Position numbers and translations under genes: made by a program | Notes under the pieces: generated by a model | Seen by the model: only the letters and a program-made list of their open reading frames with translations | The model's database searches: none | Told to the model about the DNA's origin: nothing | In this document: piece by piece, positions 1-7,806 of the stretch | Layout of the letters: each line of letters begins with the position of its first letter | How positions within the stretch are numbered: the stretch's first letter is position 1 | Assembly: GCA_007713595.1 (NCBI GenBank) | Contig: VMRY01000010.1 | Coordinates: forward strand, 1 to 64,000 | Source of the DNA: Sedimenticola thiotaurini | Lineage (GTDB): Bacteria > Pseudomonadota > Gammaproteobacteria > Chromatiales > Chromatiaceae | Reading direction: 5' to 3' | DNA: 64,000 nt

Positions 1-508
1 AACCTACCAGGAAAAAAGCGAGGAAATAGATACTCAAGGCAAACAGATCTCGAAGCATGCCCCAGTGGATCTGGGTATTCAGGACTACGGGTCGGGTGCG
101 GTTCTCCGCATAAGCCCTATGCCACACCTCAGTCTGCACCTTGCGGCTAAAACCTGAGTCCTTGACCATTGGGAACTTTGCCTGCAACTCCAGATTTTCA
201 AACGGCTGCTTGCGGGTAGTTAAAAATGCATCACTGGAAGGGTGTGAAAAATCCCAACGGGCATAGAGAAGCCGATTTTTCCACACCTCAGGCAACCATT
301 GCACCAGGACTGCACCCGCCACTGCCAGCACACTGGAGATCGCGGCGACATAGACTATCTGAGGACTCATCCTATCCCACGCGGCAAGACTGAACAGAAA
401 AGGATCCAGACCATAGGGCAGCTGCAGCATGAACAGATAAAGCATCATGCCGTTCAGGGAAGCAAAGACAATAATCAACGCAATATGAAAGAGAGATAGG
501 AATTTCAT
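1..508 (-). CDS. Membrane protein of unknown function, 3' end cut by window edge
   Basis: An open frame reads on the minus strand from an ATG at 508 to the window edge (about 169 codons) without a stop. An in-frame TAA sits directly upstream of this ATG, so the start cannot lie further out. The translation begins MKFLSLFHIALIIVFASLNG, a hydrophobic helix, and has a second one near residues 48-66 (IVYVAAISSVLAVAGAVLV) and a third at the truncated end (LFALSIYFLAFFLVG). A soluble stretch between helices two and three is rich in charged and aromatic residues. I do not recognise the family. No clear Shine-Dalgarno precedes the start. Confidence 0.6.
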   Translation of the reverse strand, partial: MKFLSLFHIALIIVFASLNGMMLYLFMLQLPYGLDPFLFSLAAWDRMSPQIVYVAAISSVLAVAGAVLVQWLPEVWKNRLLYARWDFSHPSSDAFLTTRKQPFENLELQAKFPMVKDSGFSRKVQTEVWHRAYAENRTRPVVLNTQIHWGMLRDLFALSIYFLAFFLVG

Positions 509-871
509 TTAAGGGGAGTCCGGCCGATTTGCAAGAATGGATCAACTAACCGGTCTATTCAACGTGATTTGCCGGTAAATGGCAACTACTTGGATTAAAC
601 GCTATATATTAGAACCCACTGCTATTTTGATTCTCATTCACAACCTGTTTTTTTTCGGTACTATGTATGGAGTCCTGTTAGAAAAGGCAAAAACCACAAT
701 TATCATAAGGACCCCAACCCAAAAATGGTTTTGCTTAATTACGTTGAAATATCACGCATGTACAACTGCCTCTGAGTAACTTCACTGTTCAATAGAGACA
801 GATCCTGACAGGTCCGTGATGCCAATGGAGTAGCGGCATCTCACTATCCAAAAGAAATAGGAGTAGATCTT
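509..871. other. Intergenic region upstream of phaB
   Basis: This 363-base spacer separates the divergent membrane gene and phaB. It is AT-rich in its middle and holds short open frames that I regard as chance, such as 579-779, with no Shine-Dalgarno. A short inverted repeat GATGCC/GGCATC lies at about 817-832. An AGGAG Shine-Dalgarno at 859-863 sits 8 bases before the phaB ATG. I could not fix a promoter confidently. Confidence 0.5.
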
Positions 872-1594
872 ATGGGGCGAGTAGCATTAGTAACAGGCGG
901 AACAAGAGGCATCGGCGAAGCAATCTGTGTCATGTTGAAGGATAACGGCTTTGAGGTTGTTGCCAATTACGGCGGTAATGACCAGGCTGCTACAGAATTT
1001 ACAGAACGTACAGGCATCAAGGCAGTAAAATTTGATGTCAGCAACTTTGCTGATGTTGAAGCTGGAATCAAATCGATCGAGGCATCGGTTGGCCCTATTG
1101 AGGTTCTGGTCAACAATGCCGGCATCACTCGTGACGGCACCATGCATCGGATGGACTTTGACCGCTGGAATCAGGTTATCCAGACCAACCTTTCATCCTG
1201 CTTCAACACTTGCCGTTGCGTCATTGATGGCATGCGCGAGCGGGGATTCGGACGCATTGTCAATATTGGTTCGGTCAACGGTCAGGCTGGCCAATACGGA
1301 CAGGTTAACTACGCTGCCGCCAAGTCCGGCATTCACGGCTTTACCAAGGCACTGGCACAAGAAGGGGCTGCGAAGGGCATCACAGTGAATGCAGTAGCAC
1401 CGGGCTATGTTGAAACAGACATGGTTCGAGCCGTCCCCAAAGAGGTACTGGAAAAGATTGTCCGCACCATCCCCGTGGGCAGACTGGGACAGCCAGAGGA
1501 TATTGCACGCTCCGTTCTGTTCCTGGTATCAGATGACGCGGGCTTTATTACAGGCTCTACACTGTCGATAAATGGCGGGCAGCATATGTACTGA
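872..1594 (+). CDS. phaB: Acetoacetyl-CoA reductase (NADPH, SDR family)
   Basis: Short-chain dehydrogenase/reductase of 240 residues that reduces acetoacetyl-CoA to (R)-3-hydroxybutyryl-CoA, the second step of polyhydroxybutyrate synthesis in the cytosol. The Rossmann cofactor motif TGGTRGIG is at residues 8-15, NNAG at 81-84, and the catalytic triad is Ser134, Tyr147 and Lys151 in the order seen in PhaB enzymes (NIGSVNGQ ... QVNYAAAKSG). The length and the VNGQ signature favour PhaB over FabG. A good AGGAG ribosome site sets the start. No phaA or phaC lies beside it in this window, so the partners must be elsewhere. Confidence 0.9.
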   Translation: MGRVALVTGGTRGIGEAICVMLKDNGFEVVANYGGNDQAATEFTERTGIKAVKFDVSNFADVEAGIKSIEASVGPIEVLVNNAGITRDGTMHRMDFDRWNQVIQTNLSSCFNTCRCVIDGMRERGFGRIVNIGSVNGQAGQYGQVNYAAAKSGIHGFTKALAQEGAAKGITVNAVAPGYVETDMVRAVPKEVLEKIVRTIPVGRLGQPEDIARSVLFLVSDDAGFITGSTLSINGGQHMY

Positions 1595-1599
1595 GATCA

Positions 1600-1634
1600 G
1601 GGCCGCGATGAGGACTTTGCCCTCATCGTGGCCC
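1600..1634. terminator. Convergent hairpin between phaB and the next gene
   Basis: A 14-bp stem (1600-1613 with 1621-1634, one G-U pair) closes a 7-base loop between two converging genes. No T-run follows on either strand, so it may act as a folding barrier or processing site rather than a full intrinsic terminator. Confidence 0.55.
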
Positions 1635-1655
1635 GACCGACGTACAGCTTGATTA

Positions 1656-2078
1656 TTAGGTGTGATGAATAATCTCGTGTACTTCCTGTTCCAGCTTTAA
1701 AGAGGGGGTAATAGTGATTTTTCGATCACCGACTGTGGCACTGTAGCGAGGTGCATCCAGCGCATGCTGGTAAGCACCCCGCAACTCCTCCAGCAGCCGG
1801 TCACTCTTCTCTGCCGATAACTGTCGCTCCTGGATCAGACTCTGAAAACTACTCACTTTTCCATCATGTATCCAGGCCAGACCAAACCGCTTGGGTGGTT
1901 TACCGATAAAAACAAAGGCCTCATGATCAGAAGGAACCACCTCAAGTGGATCCTTTACATCACCGGCCAGCCCTTCCAATTCATGACTGATCTCATCAAG
2001 GTAGTGTCTGGCCTGACTGTCTGCTGCCAGGGGCGGATAATCTTTCATCCCACCAAACCATTTATCTAACATACCCAT
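1656..2078 (-). CDS. Conserved hypothetical protein, 140 aa
   Basis: The product is 140 residues, soluble and acidic, starting MGMLDKWFGGMKDYPPL. It carries no signal peptide, membrane helix or metal motif that I can see. A mixed alpha/beta pattern is suggested by the middle part (AFVFIGKPPKRFGLAWI) followed by a long helix (residues about 85-110). A GGGAGAG Shine-Dalgarno lies before the ATG at 2078, which supports this start; an ATG two codons later is possible. It is monocistronic, converging on phaB. Function unknown. Confidence 0.7.
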   Translation of the reverse strand: MGMLDKWFGGMKDYPPLAADSQARHYLDEISHELEGLAGDVKDPLEVVPSDHEAFVFIGKPPKRFGLAWIHDGKVSSFQSLIQERQLSAEKSDRLLEELRGAYQHALDAPRYSATVGDRKITITPSLKLEQEVHEIIHHT

Positions 2079-2410
2079 AGTGTCTCTCCCATGAGGGATC
2101 GGTACCTGAACCCGCTCCCCCTGATCAAATAGTCAGCATGCACAGGTGTTAAAAGCATAGACCATCTGATTAGGGTCTGTTAACTGGCCCTAAAAAAACG
2201 GGTTGGATCAAAAAATCACCTACAGATGATGATTTCACAGCACTAAAAATAATATTAGTACGATCATCCTACAGTTTTTAGATATTTTTCCCTAACGCAC
2301 CGCACAAAATGCTTCAAATCTGCTATTATCCGCGCACACCGCAGGTGTTTATTCATCGATAAACCCTTTTTATCATTTGACTAACAGTGAGCCAGGGGCA
2401 GGATTGAGAT
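2079..2410. other. Intergenic region upstream of the GAPDH gene
   Basis: This 332-base spacer between divergent genes is AT-rich. A TATTAT hexamer near 2323-2328 is a possible -10 element for the GAPDH gene, but no convincing -35 accompanies it. No gene-like frame was seen. Confidence 0.4.
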
Positions 2411-3856
2411 ATGAGCTTGAACGCAAGTGAGCAGTACCTGAACGAGTGGAAAAATCGCCAGAATCTGGCTGAAAAGATGATTCCACTGGTCGGTCAGTTA
2501 TACCGGGACAGGGGACTCGTGATCCTGATGTATGGTCGACGGCTGATGAATGCCACCACTATCGATATACTCAAGGCCCACCGCTATGCACGACAGATGG
2601 TTGGATTTGAACTCGATATCGCCACCTCTTTTGATATGCTTGAGGCGATTGCCGGCATGGATCTCTCCCCTGCCCGGCTTGACCTGGGCAAGCTCTGCAG
2701 CACCTTCATGGATCCCGCCAACACGCTTGACATGAAGACATTCCTCACCCAACAGTTGGCTTCCATCGATACCGGCAAGAAAAGCCCTCTGGAAGAGCCT
2801 CAAGATGTCGTGTTGTACGGTTTTGGCCGCATCGGCCGACTGCTCGCACGTCTGCTGATTGAGCGTACCGGGGCAGGCAACAAGATGCGCCTGCGTGCTT
2901 TTGTCGTGCGCGGCGGTCGTGAAGGTGATCTTAAAAAACGCGCCAGCCTGCTACGCAGAGACTCTGTGCATGGCCCCTTCAACGGCTCCATCATTATTGA
3001 TGAAAAGAATAATGCAATCATTGCCAATGGCAACTACATCCAGGTGATCTATGCCGATTCACCGGACTCCATCGATTACACCCAGTATGGCATTCACAAT
3101 GCACTGGTTGTTGATAATACGGGCATCTGGAAAGATGAGGCCGGACTGGGGCTGCATCTGAAATCCAAAGGCACCTCCAAGGTACTGCTGACAGCACCGG
3201 CCAAGGGGGACATCAAGAACATCGTTTACGGCGTGAATCATGACGAGATCAGTGCCGATGACAAGATCCTCTGCGCCGCCTCCTGTACCACCAACGCCAT
3301 TGTACCCGTGCTGAAAGTGTTGAATGACACCCTCGGCATCAACAATGGCCATCTTGAGACCATACACGCCTACACCAACGATCAGAACCTGATCGATAAT
3401 TACCATAAGGCGGAGCGCCGTGGCCGTAGCGCACCACTCAACATGGTGATCACCTCAACCGGTGCCGCCAAAGCGGTAGCAAAGGCACTGCCGGAACTGG
3501 CGGGCAAGCTGACCGGCAACGCGATTCGGGTACCGACACCCAATGTTTCTATGGCCTTGATGAATCTTAACCTGGGTCGCAAAACCAGCGTTGAAGAGTT
3601 GAACGGACTGTTGCGCGAGGCATCTTTGAACTCGCAGCTGCGTGAGCAGATCGGCTTCACCACATCAACCGAACTGGTCTCCAGCGATCTGGTCGGATCA
3701 ACCGAAGCGGGTATTGTCGACTCGGCTGCCACCATCGTTGAAGATAACCGTGCGGTACTCTATGTCTGGTATGACAACGAGGCCGGTTATAGCAACCAGG
3801 TGATTCGTGTGATGCAGGACATGACCGGATTGAAACTGCCTAACCTGCCTGCCTAG
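2411..3856 (+). CDS. gap: Glyceraldehyde-3-phosphate dehydrogenase, long N-extended form
   Basis: The C-terminal roughly 350 residues are a complete GAPDH: NAD-binding GFGRIGR at 137-143, the catalytic cysteine Cys292 in SCTTNA, and the following IHAYTNDQN segment. Ahead of this sits a helical extension of about 130 residues that ordinary 335-residue GAPDHs lack. Long GAPDHs of about 460-490 residues are known in Pseudomonas and Vibrio and are usually linked to gluconeogenesis; that assignment here is by family. The gene is alone on its strand, starts at ATG 2411 behind a GC-rich purine stretch, and faces the zinc operon. No cbb-cycle neighbours are present. Confidence 0.85.
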   Translation: MSLNASEQYLNEWKNRQNLAEKMIPLVGQLYRDRGLVILMYGRRLMNATTIDILKAHRYARQMVGFELDIATSFDMLEAIAGMDLSPARLDLGKLCSTFMDPANTLDMKTFLTQQLASIDTGKKSPLEEPQDVVLYGFGRIGRLLARLLIERTGAGNKMRLRAFVVRGGREGDLKKRASLLRRDSVHGPFNGSIIIDEKNNAIIANGNYIQVIYADSPDSIDYTQYGIHNALVVDNTGIWKDEAGLGLHLKSKGTSKVLLTAPAKGDIKNIVYGVNHDEISADDKILCAASCTTNAIVPVLKVLNDTLGINNGHLETIHAYTNDQNLIDNYHKAERRGRSAPLNMVITSTGAAKAVAKALPELAGKLTGNAIRVPTPNVSMALMNLNLGRKTSVEELNGLLREASLNSQLREQIGFTTSTELVSSDLVGSTEAGIVDSAATIVEDNRAVLYVWYDNEAGYSNQVIRVMQDMTGLKLPNLPA

Positions 3857-3864
3857 TCGCATAG

Positions 3865-3894
3865 AAAAAAGGGCGGCATCTGCGGATGCCGCCC
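3865..3894 (-). terminator. Rho-independent terminator of the znu-zur-yidD operon
   Basis: A perfect 10-bp GC-rich stem (3871-3880 with 3885-3894, loop TGCG) is followed on the minus strand by six T residues (A-run 3865-3870). It lies just past the yidD stop. The same hairpin may help end gap transcription on the plus strand, where it has no T-run. Confidence 0.85.
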
Positions 3895-3907
3895 CTGTAC
3901 AAACCGC

Positions 3908-4141
3908 TCAATGCTTGTGCCGACACTTCGGCTCAGGAACCGGATCGACGCCCCCCTCATGAAAGGGATGACAGCGTAGCACGCGCCTCAGACCCAGCCA
4001 AAGCCCCCGCGCCACACCATGCAGCTCAACCGCTTCGCGGGCATAAGCCGAACAGCTTGGATAATAGCGGCAATTGTTACCCAACAGCGGGCTGATGAGA
4101 TAGCCATAGCCCTTGAGTAACAATAACACCAGACGCTTCAT
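3908..4141 (-). CDS. yidD: Membrane protein insertion efficiency factor YidD
   Basis: The 77-residue product has the YidD fold signature: an N-terminal amphipathic or hydrophobic segment ([21 protein letters not shown]), then [14 protein letters not shown], and the HG..RG.W...RR.LRCHPF block. YidD assists insertion of membrane proteins and is normally found in the rpmH-rnpA-yidD-yidC cluster. Here it is the last gene of the zinc operon, its ATG overlapping the zur stop in an ATGA junction. That translational coupling suggests it is expressed with the zinc genes, which is an unusual setting. Confidence 0.88.
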   Translation of the reverse strand: MKRLVLLLLKGYGYLISPLLGNNCRYYPSCSAYAREAVELHGVARGLWLGLRRVLRCHPFHEGGVDPVPEPKCRHKH

Positions 4142-4605
4142 GATGGATCTCGCTCAGTACAACGCAGGCAGCGCCCGGTGACCTCTATAACCTGGGAGTC
4201 CGCCGCGAAACCACAGGCCTTGAGTGCACTGTCCAGGGTCCGGTCTACACTTCGACTCTCCAGCTCACGCACCTCACCACAGTCACGACAGATCAGAAAC
4301 TGGCTGGCATGGGGGTGTTCGGGATGGATGCAGCTGACATAGGCGTTGAGTGATTCCAGGCGGTGTACCAACCCCTGCTCCAGAAGAAACTCCAGCGCCC
4401 GATAGACGGTTGGCGGCTTGGCCGCCGGCAGCTCGCTTTTCAGCAGATCGAGAATATCATAAGCCCCCATCGGTTTATGGTGATCACAGAGAATCTCCAA
4501 AACCTGGCGGCGCTGAGGCGTCAAACGGACACCACGCCCCTGGCAAAGCTGATCTGCCACCCGTAGCGCATTCTGACAATTTTTCTGACAGGTTGATGGC
4601 TTCAT
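4138..4605 (-). CDS. zur: Zinc uptake regulator Zur (Fur family)
   Basis: Fur-family repressor of 155 residues. A winged-helix domain comes first ([25 protein letters not shown], cited in part, about residues 28-52; [10 protein letters not shown] recognition helix about 64-73), followed by a dimerisation/metal domain with [17 protein letters not shown] and C-terminal CLRCTERD. The two CxxC pairs fit the structural zinc site. Two extra cysteines at the N-terminus (Cys6, Cys10) are typical of Zur. It is embedded between znuB and yidD with ATGA overlaps on both sides, so it should be autoregulated through the operator upstream of znuA. Confidence 0.9.
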   Translation of the reverse strand: MKPSTCQKNCQNALRVADQLCQGRGVRLTPQRRQVLEILCDHHKPMGAYDILDLLKSELPAAKPPTVYRALEFLLEQGLVHRLESLNAYVSCIHPEHPHASQFLICRDCGEVRELESRSVDRTLDSALKACGFAADSQVIEVTGRCLRCTERDPS

Positions 4606-5453
4606 TTCATCGCCTGCAACAGCTGTTGCCGCAACACTTTGCGTTTCTGCAACGTAGTGGCAAACAGCGAGATCAGATAGGTCATGCCGGCCACCAGAAT
4701 AATGGTCGCACCTGCAGGAAGATCTGGCCCATAGGAGATCGCCAGACCCAGTAGAGTAAACGCCATACCAAGGAGAGTCGCCAATAACATCATCTTACCC
4801 AGACTGTGGACATAATGGGCGGCAATAGCGGCCGGCAGGGTCAGCAGGGCTATCACCAGGATCAATCCCACCACCTGGATGAGCAGCACAACGGTCACCG
4901 CGACCATACAGAGCAGCAGCAGGTAGAAAAAGGTTACCGGAACCCCCCGCAGCCGGGCAAACTCTTCATCGAAGGAGACTGCCAGAAACTGCTGATAGCA
5001 GAAGTAGACCGTCAGCAGGATAAGCAGATCAATCCCCGCCATCATCCAGATATCTTCAAGGTTGACCATGAGGATATTGCCAAACAGATAACTCATTAAG
5101 TTAACCCCGTAGCCGGGCGTCTTGGAAATAAAGAGAATGCCGATGGCCATACCGACCGCCCACAGGGTACCAATCAGGGTATCTTCCTGCTCACGCCAGG
5201 TGAGACGGACCCAGCCGATCAACAGGGCAGATGCCACCGCTGCAACCAATGCCCCGCCCAGTGGACTCAATCCAAAGAAAAAGGCGATGCCCATACCACC
5301 CAGTACGCTGTGGGATATGCCACCGGCCAGAAAACCGATGCGTTTGACCACCACATAACTGCCCACAATACCGCAGCCAATACTGGCCAGGAGACCACCA
5401 GCCAGGGCGTATTGAAGAAAGGCGTGATGCCAGAGTGCGCTGAAGAATTCCAT
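4602..5453 (-). CDS. znuB: Zinc ABC transporter permease ZnuB
   Basis: The product is a 283-residue polytopic inner-membrane protein of the ABC-3 (TroCD/ZnuB) family with about eight hydrophobic helices and the family's conserved GGISHSVLGGMGIAF segment near the start. It forms the channel through which zinc is imported, coupled to ZnuC. It lies 19 bases downstream of znuC and overlaps zur by four bases (ATGA). The C-terminus ends in a basic helix ([16 protein letters not shown]). Confidence 0.92.
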   Translation of the reverse strand: MEFFSALWHHAFLQYALAGGLLASIGCGIVGSYVVVKRIGFLAGGISHSVLGGMGIAFFFGLSPLGGALVAAVASALLIGWVRLTWREQEDTLIGTLWAVGMAIGILFISKTPGYGVNLMSYLFGNILMVNLEDIWMMAGIDLLILLTVYFCYQQFLAVSFDEEFARLRGVPVTFFYLLLLCMVAVTVVLLIQVVGLILVIALLTLPAAIAAHYVHSLGKMMLLATLLGMAFTLLGLAISYGPDLPAGATIILVAGMTYLISLFATTLQKRKVLRQQLLQAMK

Positions 5454-5472
5454 GATTAACTTCCCTCATCAC

Positions 5473-6201
5473 TCAGTGGTGATGATGCTCCACCATTTTG
5501 ACGTCGGCCTGATACAGCGAGCGAATCGTATCACCATCAATCGATGCCGTGGGATGGCAGACTAACGTCCGATTAAGACAGGCAACCCGACCCACATAGC
5601 CCGAAATAAAGCCCACATCATGGGAGACGACAATAATGGTCATGCGGCGGCTGAGCTTTTTCAGCAGATCGAATATCTCTGTCTCAATCCGCATGTCGAT
5701 ATTCGCCGTGGGCTCATCCAGCATCAGGATACGTGGCTCACAGGCCAGGGCCCTGGCCATCAATACACGCTGCAGCTGCCCGCCTGAAAGTGTGCAGAGC
5801 TGCCGGGAAGCGAGATTAATAATCTCTGTCTCAAGCATCGCACGCTGTGCAACCTCCCGGTCACGGCGGCGATAACCACCAAACAGCCCAGATACCCCCA
5901 ACCGCCCCATCAATACTGTCTGCTCGACTGTAATCGGAAATTCCCGGCTAAACAGAGGATATTGCGGGACATAACCTACCTGAGTGCAGCTTTTTTCCGG
6001 CTTTTCACCCAGCACACGTACCCGTCCTGCCAGGGGCTTGAGTAAACCCAGCATAATCTTCAACAGCGTACTCTTGCCACCGGCATTCGGACCAACCAAT
6101 CCAAGAAATTCATTTTCCCTCACTTCCAGGCTGACCTTATCCAGAACCTTTGGACCGCTATAGGAGAAGGTCACATCCTCCAGAGAGACCACTACACTCA
6201 T
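5473..6201 (-). CDS. znuC: Zinc ABC transporter ATP-binding protein ZnuC
   Basis: ATPase subunit of 242 residues. Walker A is GPNAGGKST at 37-45 (Ala-Gly-Gly where most homologues have Gly-Ala-Gly), the ABC signature LSGGQ is at 138-142, Walker B RILMLDEP is at 157-164, and the H-loop His lies in VVSHDVGF. The protein ends in four histidines (EHHHH), a metal-binding tail seen in some zinc transporter ATPases that could sense or buffer zinc. Its ATG overlaps the znuA stop by four bases. Confidence 0.92.
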   Translation of the reverse strand: MSVVVSLEDVTFSYSGPKVLDKVSLEVRENEFLGLVGPNAGGKSTLLKIMLGLLKPLAGRVRVLGEKPEKSCTQVGYVPQYPLFSREFPITVEQTVLMGRLGVSGLFGGYRRRDREVAQRAMLETEIINLASRQLCTLSGGQLQRVLMARALACEPRILMLDEPTANIDMRIETEIFDLLKKLSRRMTIIVVSHDVGFISGYVGRVACLNRTLVCHPTASIDGDTIRSLYQADVKMVEHHHH

Positions 6202-7076
6202 GGCTTGGCCCCGCTAATCGCATCAGCCACCTTGTGCAAATTTTCAAGATAAGACTCGGCCAGCGGATCAAGGGGCGCGAGTCGCCCCTCTATCGCCCGG
6301 GCCAGAGAGTTGGCCTGTCCGGAGGAAAACTGCTGCTGGACGAAGATCACCTTAATCCCTTCCTGCCGGGCCTGCTCAATCAGCCGCATCAAGGTACGCG
6401 CACCGGGCTCTTTACCTTCACTCTCAATCGGCATCTGCTGTAGGTTGAAGGCATCAGCAAAGTAGCCCCAGGAGGGATGGAACACCATGAATTTACGACT
6501 CTTCAGGGTGCTTAACTGCTGTTGAATTGACCGCTCCAGTTGTTTCAACTCATCTGTGAAACGGTTGTGATTTTCTTGATAAGCCGCCGCATGTTGAGGG
6601 TCCAACGCGATCAGTTGGTCTCGCAGGTGGTCTATCATGATCCTCACATTGGCAGGATCCAGCCAAATATGTGGATCGGTCTGGCCACTGGCGTGGTGGT
6701 GATCATAGTCGTGATGATGCCCGCCTGCCGGCTCCATTTCTCGCAAGGTGATACCGTGCCTGGCATCGAGAAACACTAACCCGGGATAGGCACTTCGCAG
6801 GCCGTCTATCCAGGCCTCCTCAAACGGTACACCGATACGATAAAACAGTGCGGAGTCTGATAAGGCAGCCATCTGCCGGGGTAGCGGTTCAAAAGTCTCC
6901 GGGCTCTGGCCAGGCCCCACCAATACGGAAACCTGTACATACTCTCCACCAACCCGCTCAACAAAGTATTTTTGCGGCAGAATAGAAACCGTAACGGCGA
7001 GTGGCGCCGACTCAGCGTAGGTACTGAAGCAGGCCACAAGAAACCCAAACCAGAGATGATGAAAATAGCGTTTCAT
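6198..7076 (-). CDS. znuA: Zinc ABC transporter substrate-binding protein ZnuA
   Basis: Periplasmic cluster A-I metal-binding protein that delivers zinc to ZnuBC. I start at ATG 7076 (292 aa, MKRYFHHLWFGFLVACF), which gives a normal signal peptide. ATG 7082 and a GTG at 7101-7103 are alternatives, and no Shine-Dalgarno is clear for any of them. A His-rich loop (HHHDYDHHH, about residues 120-128) precedes DPHIWLDP, whose His is a zinc ligand; FHPSWGYF holds the next. The segment that usually carries the first ligand His reads SPETFEPLPRQ, with no histidine, so metal coordination may differ from E. coli ZnuA. Confidence 0.9.
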   Translation of the reverse strand: MKRYFHHLWFGFLVACFSTYAESAPLAVTVSILPQKYFVERVGGEYVQVSVLVGPGQSPETFEPLPRQMAALSDSALFYRIGVPFEEAWIDGLRSAYPGLVFLDARHGITLREMEPAGGHHHDYDHHHASGQTDPHIWLDPANVRIMIDHLRDQLIALDPQHAAAYQENHNRFTDELKQLERSIQQQLSTLKSRKFMVFHPSWGYFADAFNLQQMPIESEGKEPGARTLMRLIEQARQEGIKVIFVQQQFSSGQANSLARAIEGRLAPLDPLAESYLENLHKVADAISGAKP

Positions 7077-7110
7077 GTCCATTGAATAGAAAGTAGTTAG
7101 CACAGCGAAT

Positions 7111-7135
7111 TGTTATGTTATCACATAACATAACA
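7111..7135. promoter_or_regulatory. Zur operator (perfect 25-bp palindrome)
   Basis: Two perfect 11-base arms, TGTTATGTTAT and its complement, flank a CAC spacer. The core GTTAT-n-ATAAC matches the proteobacterial Zur box pattern. It lies between the divergent znuA start (7076) and the gene starting at 7179, about 35-45 bases from each, and can therefore control both. The presence of zur in the operon strongly supports the assignment. Confidence 0.88.
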
Positions 7136-7178
7136 AAAATGCGGCTATCTCGACATTTCCCATCAGTTACCCTAGTTT

Positions 7179-7787
7179 ATGCAGCCTGATTTATCACTTA
7201 CAGTGCCATTAGCCATGAACCCCGGATACCTGACGCTTTTTACCGCCTCACACAACACCTCTGCCGCCATCGATGAAATGGTAAATCGCCTGGAGAGCAT
7301 TCAGCTAATAGAAGCCCCCCTTTCATGCACCCCCCAGCAATTCCATACCGGCAAGCGTTTTCTACAGTTGCTTACCTTTATGGGTTGCTCACCTGCTGTG
7401 CCACTGGAACAGAATGGCGAGCCAGAGAGCTGCACTATAAAGCTATTGGGGCCCTATTCAGCCCCACAGTTAATCAGAGGAAGTAACACGCGCCCACCTC
7501 GCTGCCCTAACTGTCGCCAAACACCTCAAGATTGGGAGGCACAATTAAACACTGCGATGAACCAGACGAAAAACTGCCCAAACTGTGGAGAACTGATCAC
7601 GGTCGATTCACTGAATTGGCGTCAACAAGGGGGGGTGGGGAACACTTTCCTAACCATTTCCCAGGTATTTCCCGGTGAGGCTGTACCGGTTGCCAGTCTG
7701 ATGCACTGCCTGGAGGAGGACGGGAGTAGCTGGGATTACTGCTATATTCAGGGCCCGATACAGCTTGACGAACTATCTATCAGGTAA
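7179..7787 (+). CDS. Unknown protein with two CxxC motifs, divergent from znuA
   Basis: The 202-residue soluble protein has no signal peptide or membrane helix. The centre holds two CxxC pairs, CPNCRQTP (about residues 109-116) and CPNCGELI (about 133-140), spaced like a zinc ribbon or rubredoxin-like knuckle. Further cysteines and the motif HCLEEDG lie downstream. I do not recognise the family. Its promoter region is the 100 bases shared with znuA that contain the Zur palindrome, so zinc-regulated expression is likely. Start: ATG 7179 gives the longest product; ATG 7215 (MNPGYLTLF) is possible. Neither has a clear Shine-Dalgarno. Confidence 0.72.
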   Translation: MQPDLSLTVPLAMNPGYLTLFTASHNTSAAIDEMVNRLESIQLIEAPLSCTPQQFHTGKRFLQLLTFMGCSPAVPLEQNGEPESCTIKLLGPYSAPQLIRGSNTRPPRCPNCRQTPQDWEAQLNTAMNQTKNCPNCGELITVDSLNWRQQGGVGNTFLTISQVFPGEAVPVASLMHCLEEDGSSWDYCYIQGPIQLDELSIR

Positions 7788-7806
7788 ATCCACAACCGGC
7801 CGTTAG

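Noticed and set aside
579-779. 66-codon plus-strand frame upstream of phaB
   Set aside because: It has no Shine-Dalgarno, an AT-rich random composition and no family resemblance. The region reads better as a promoter.
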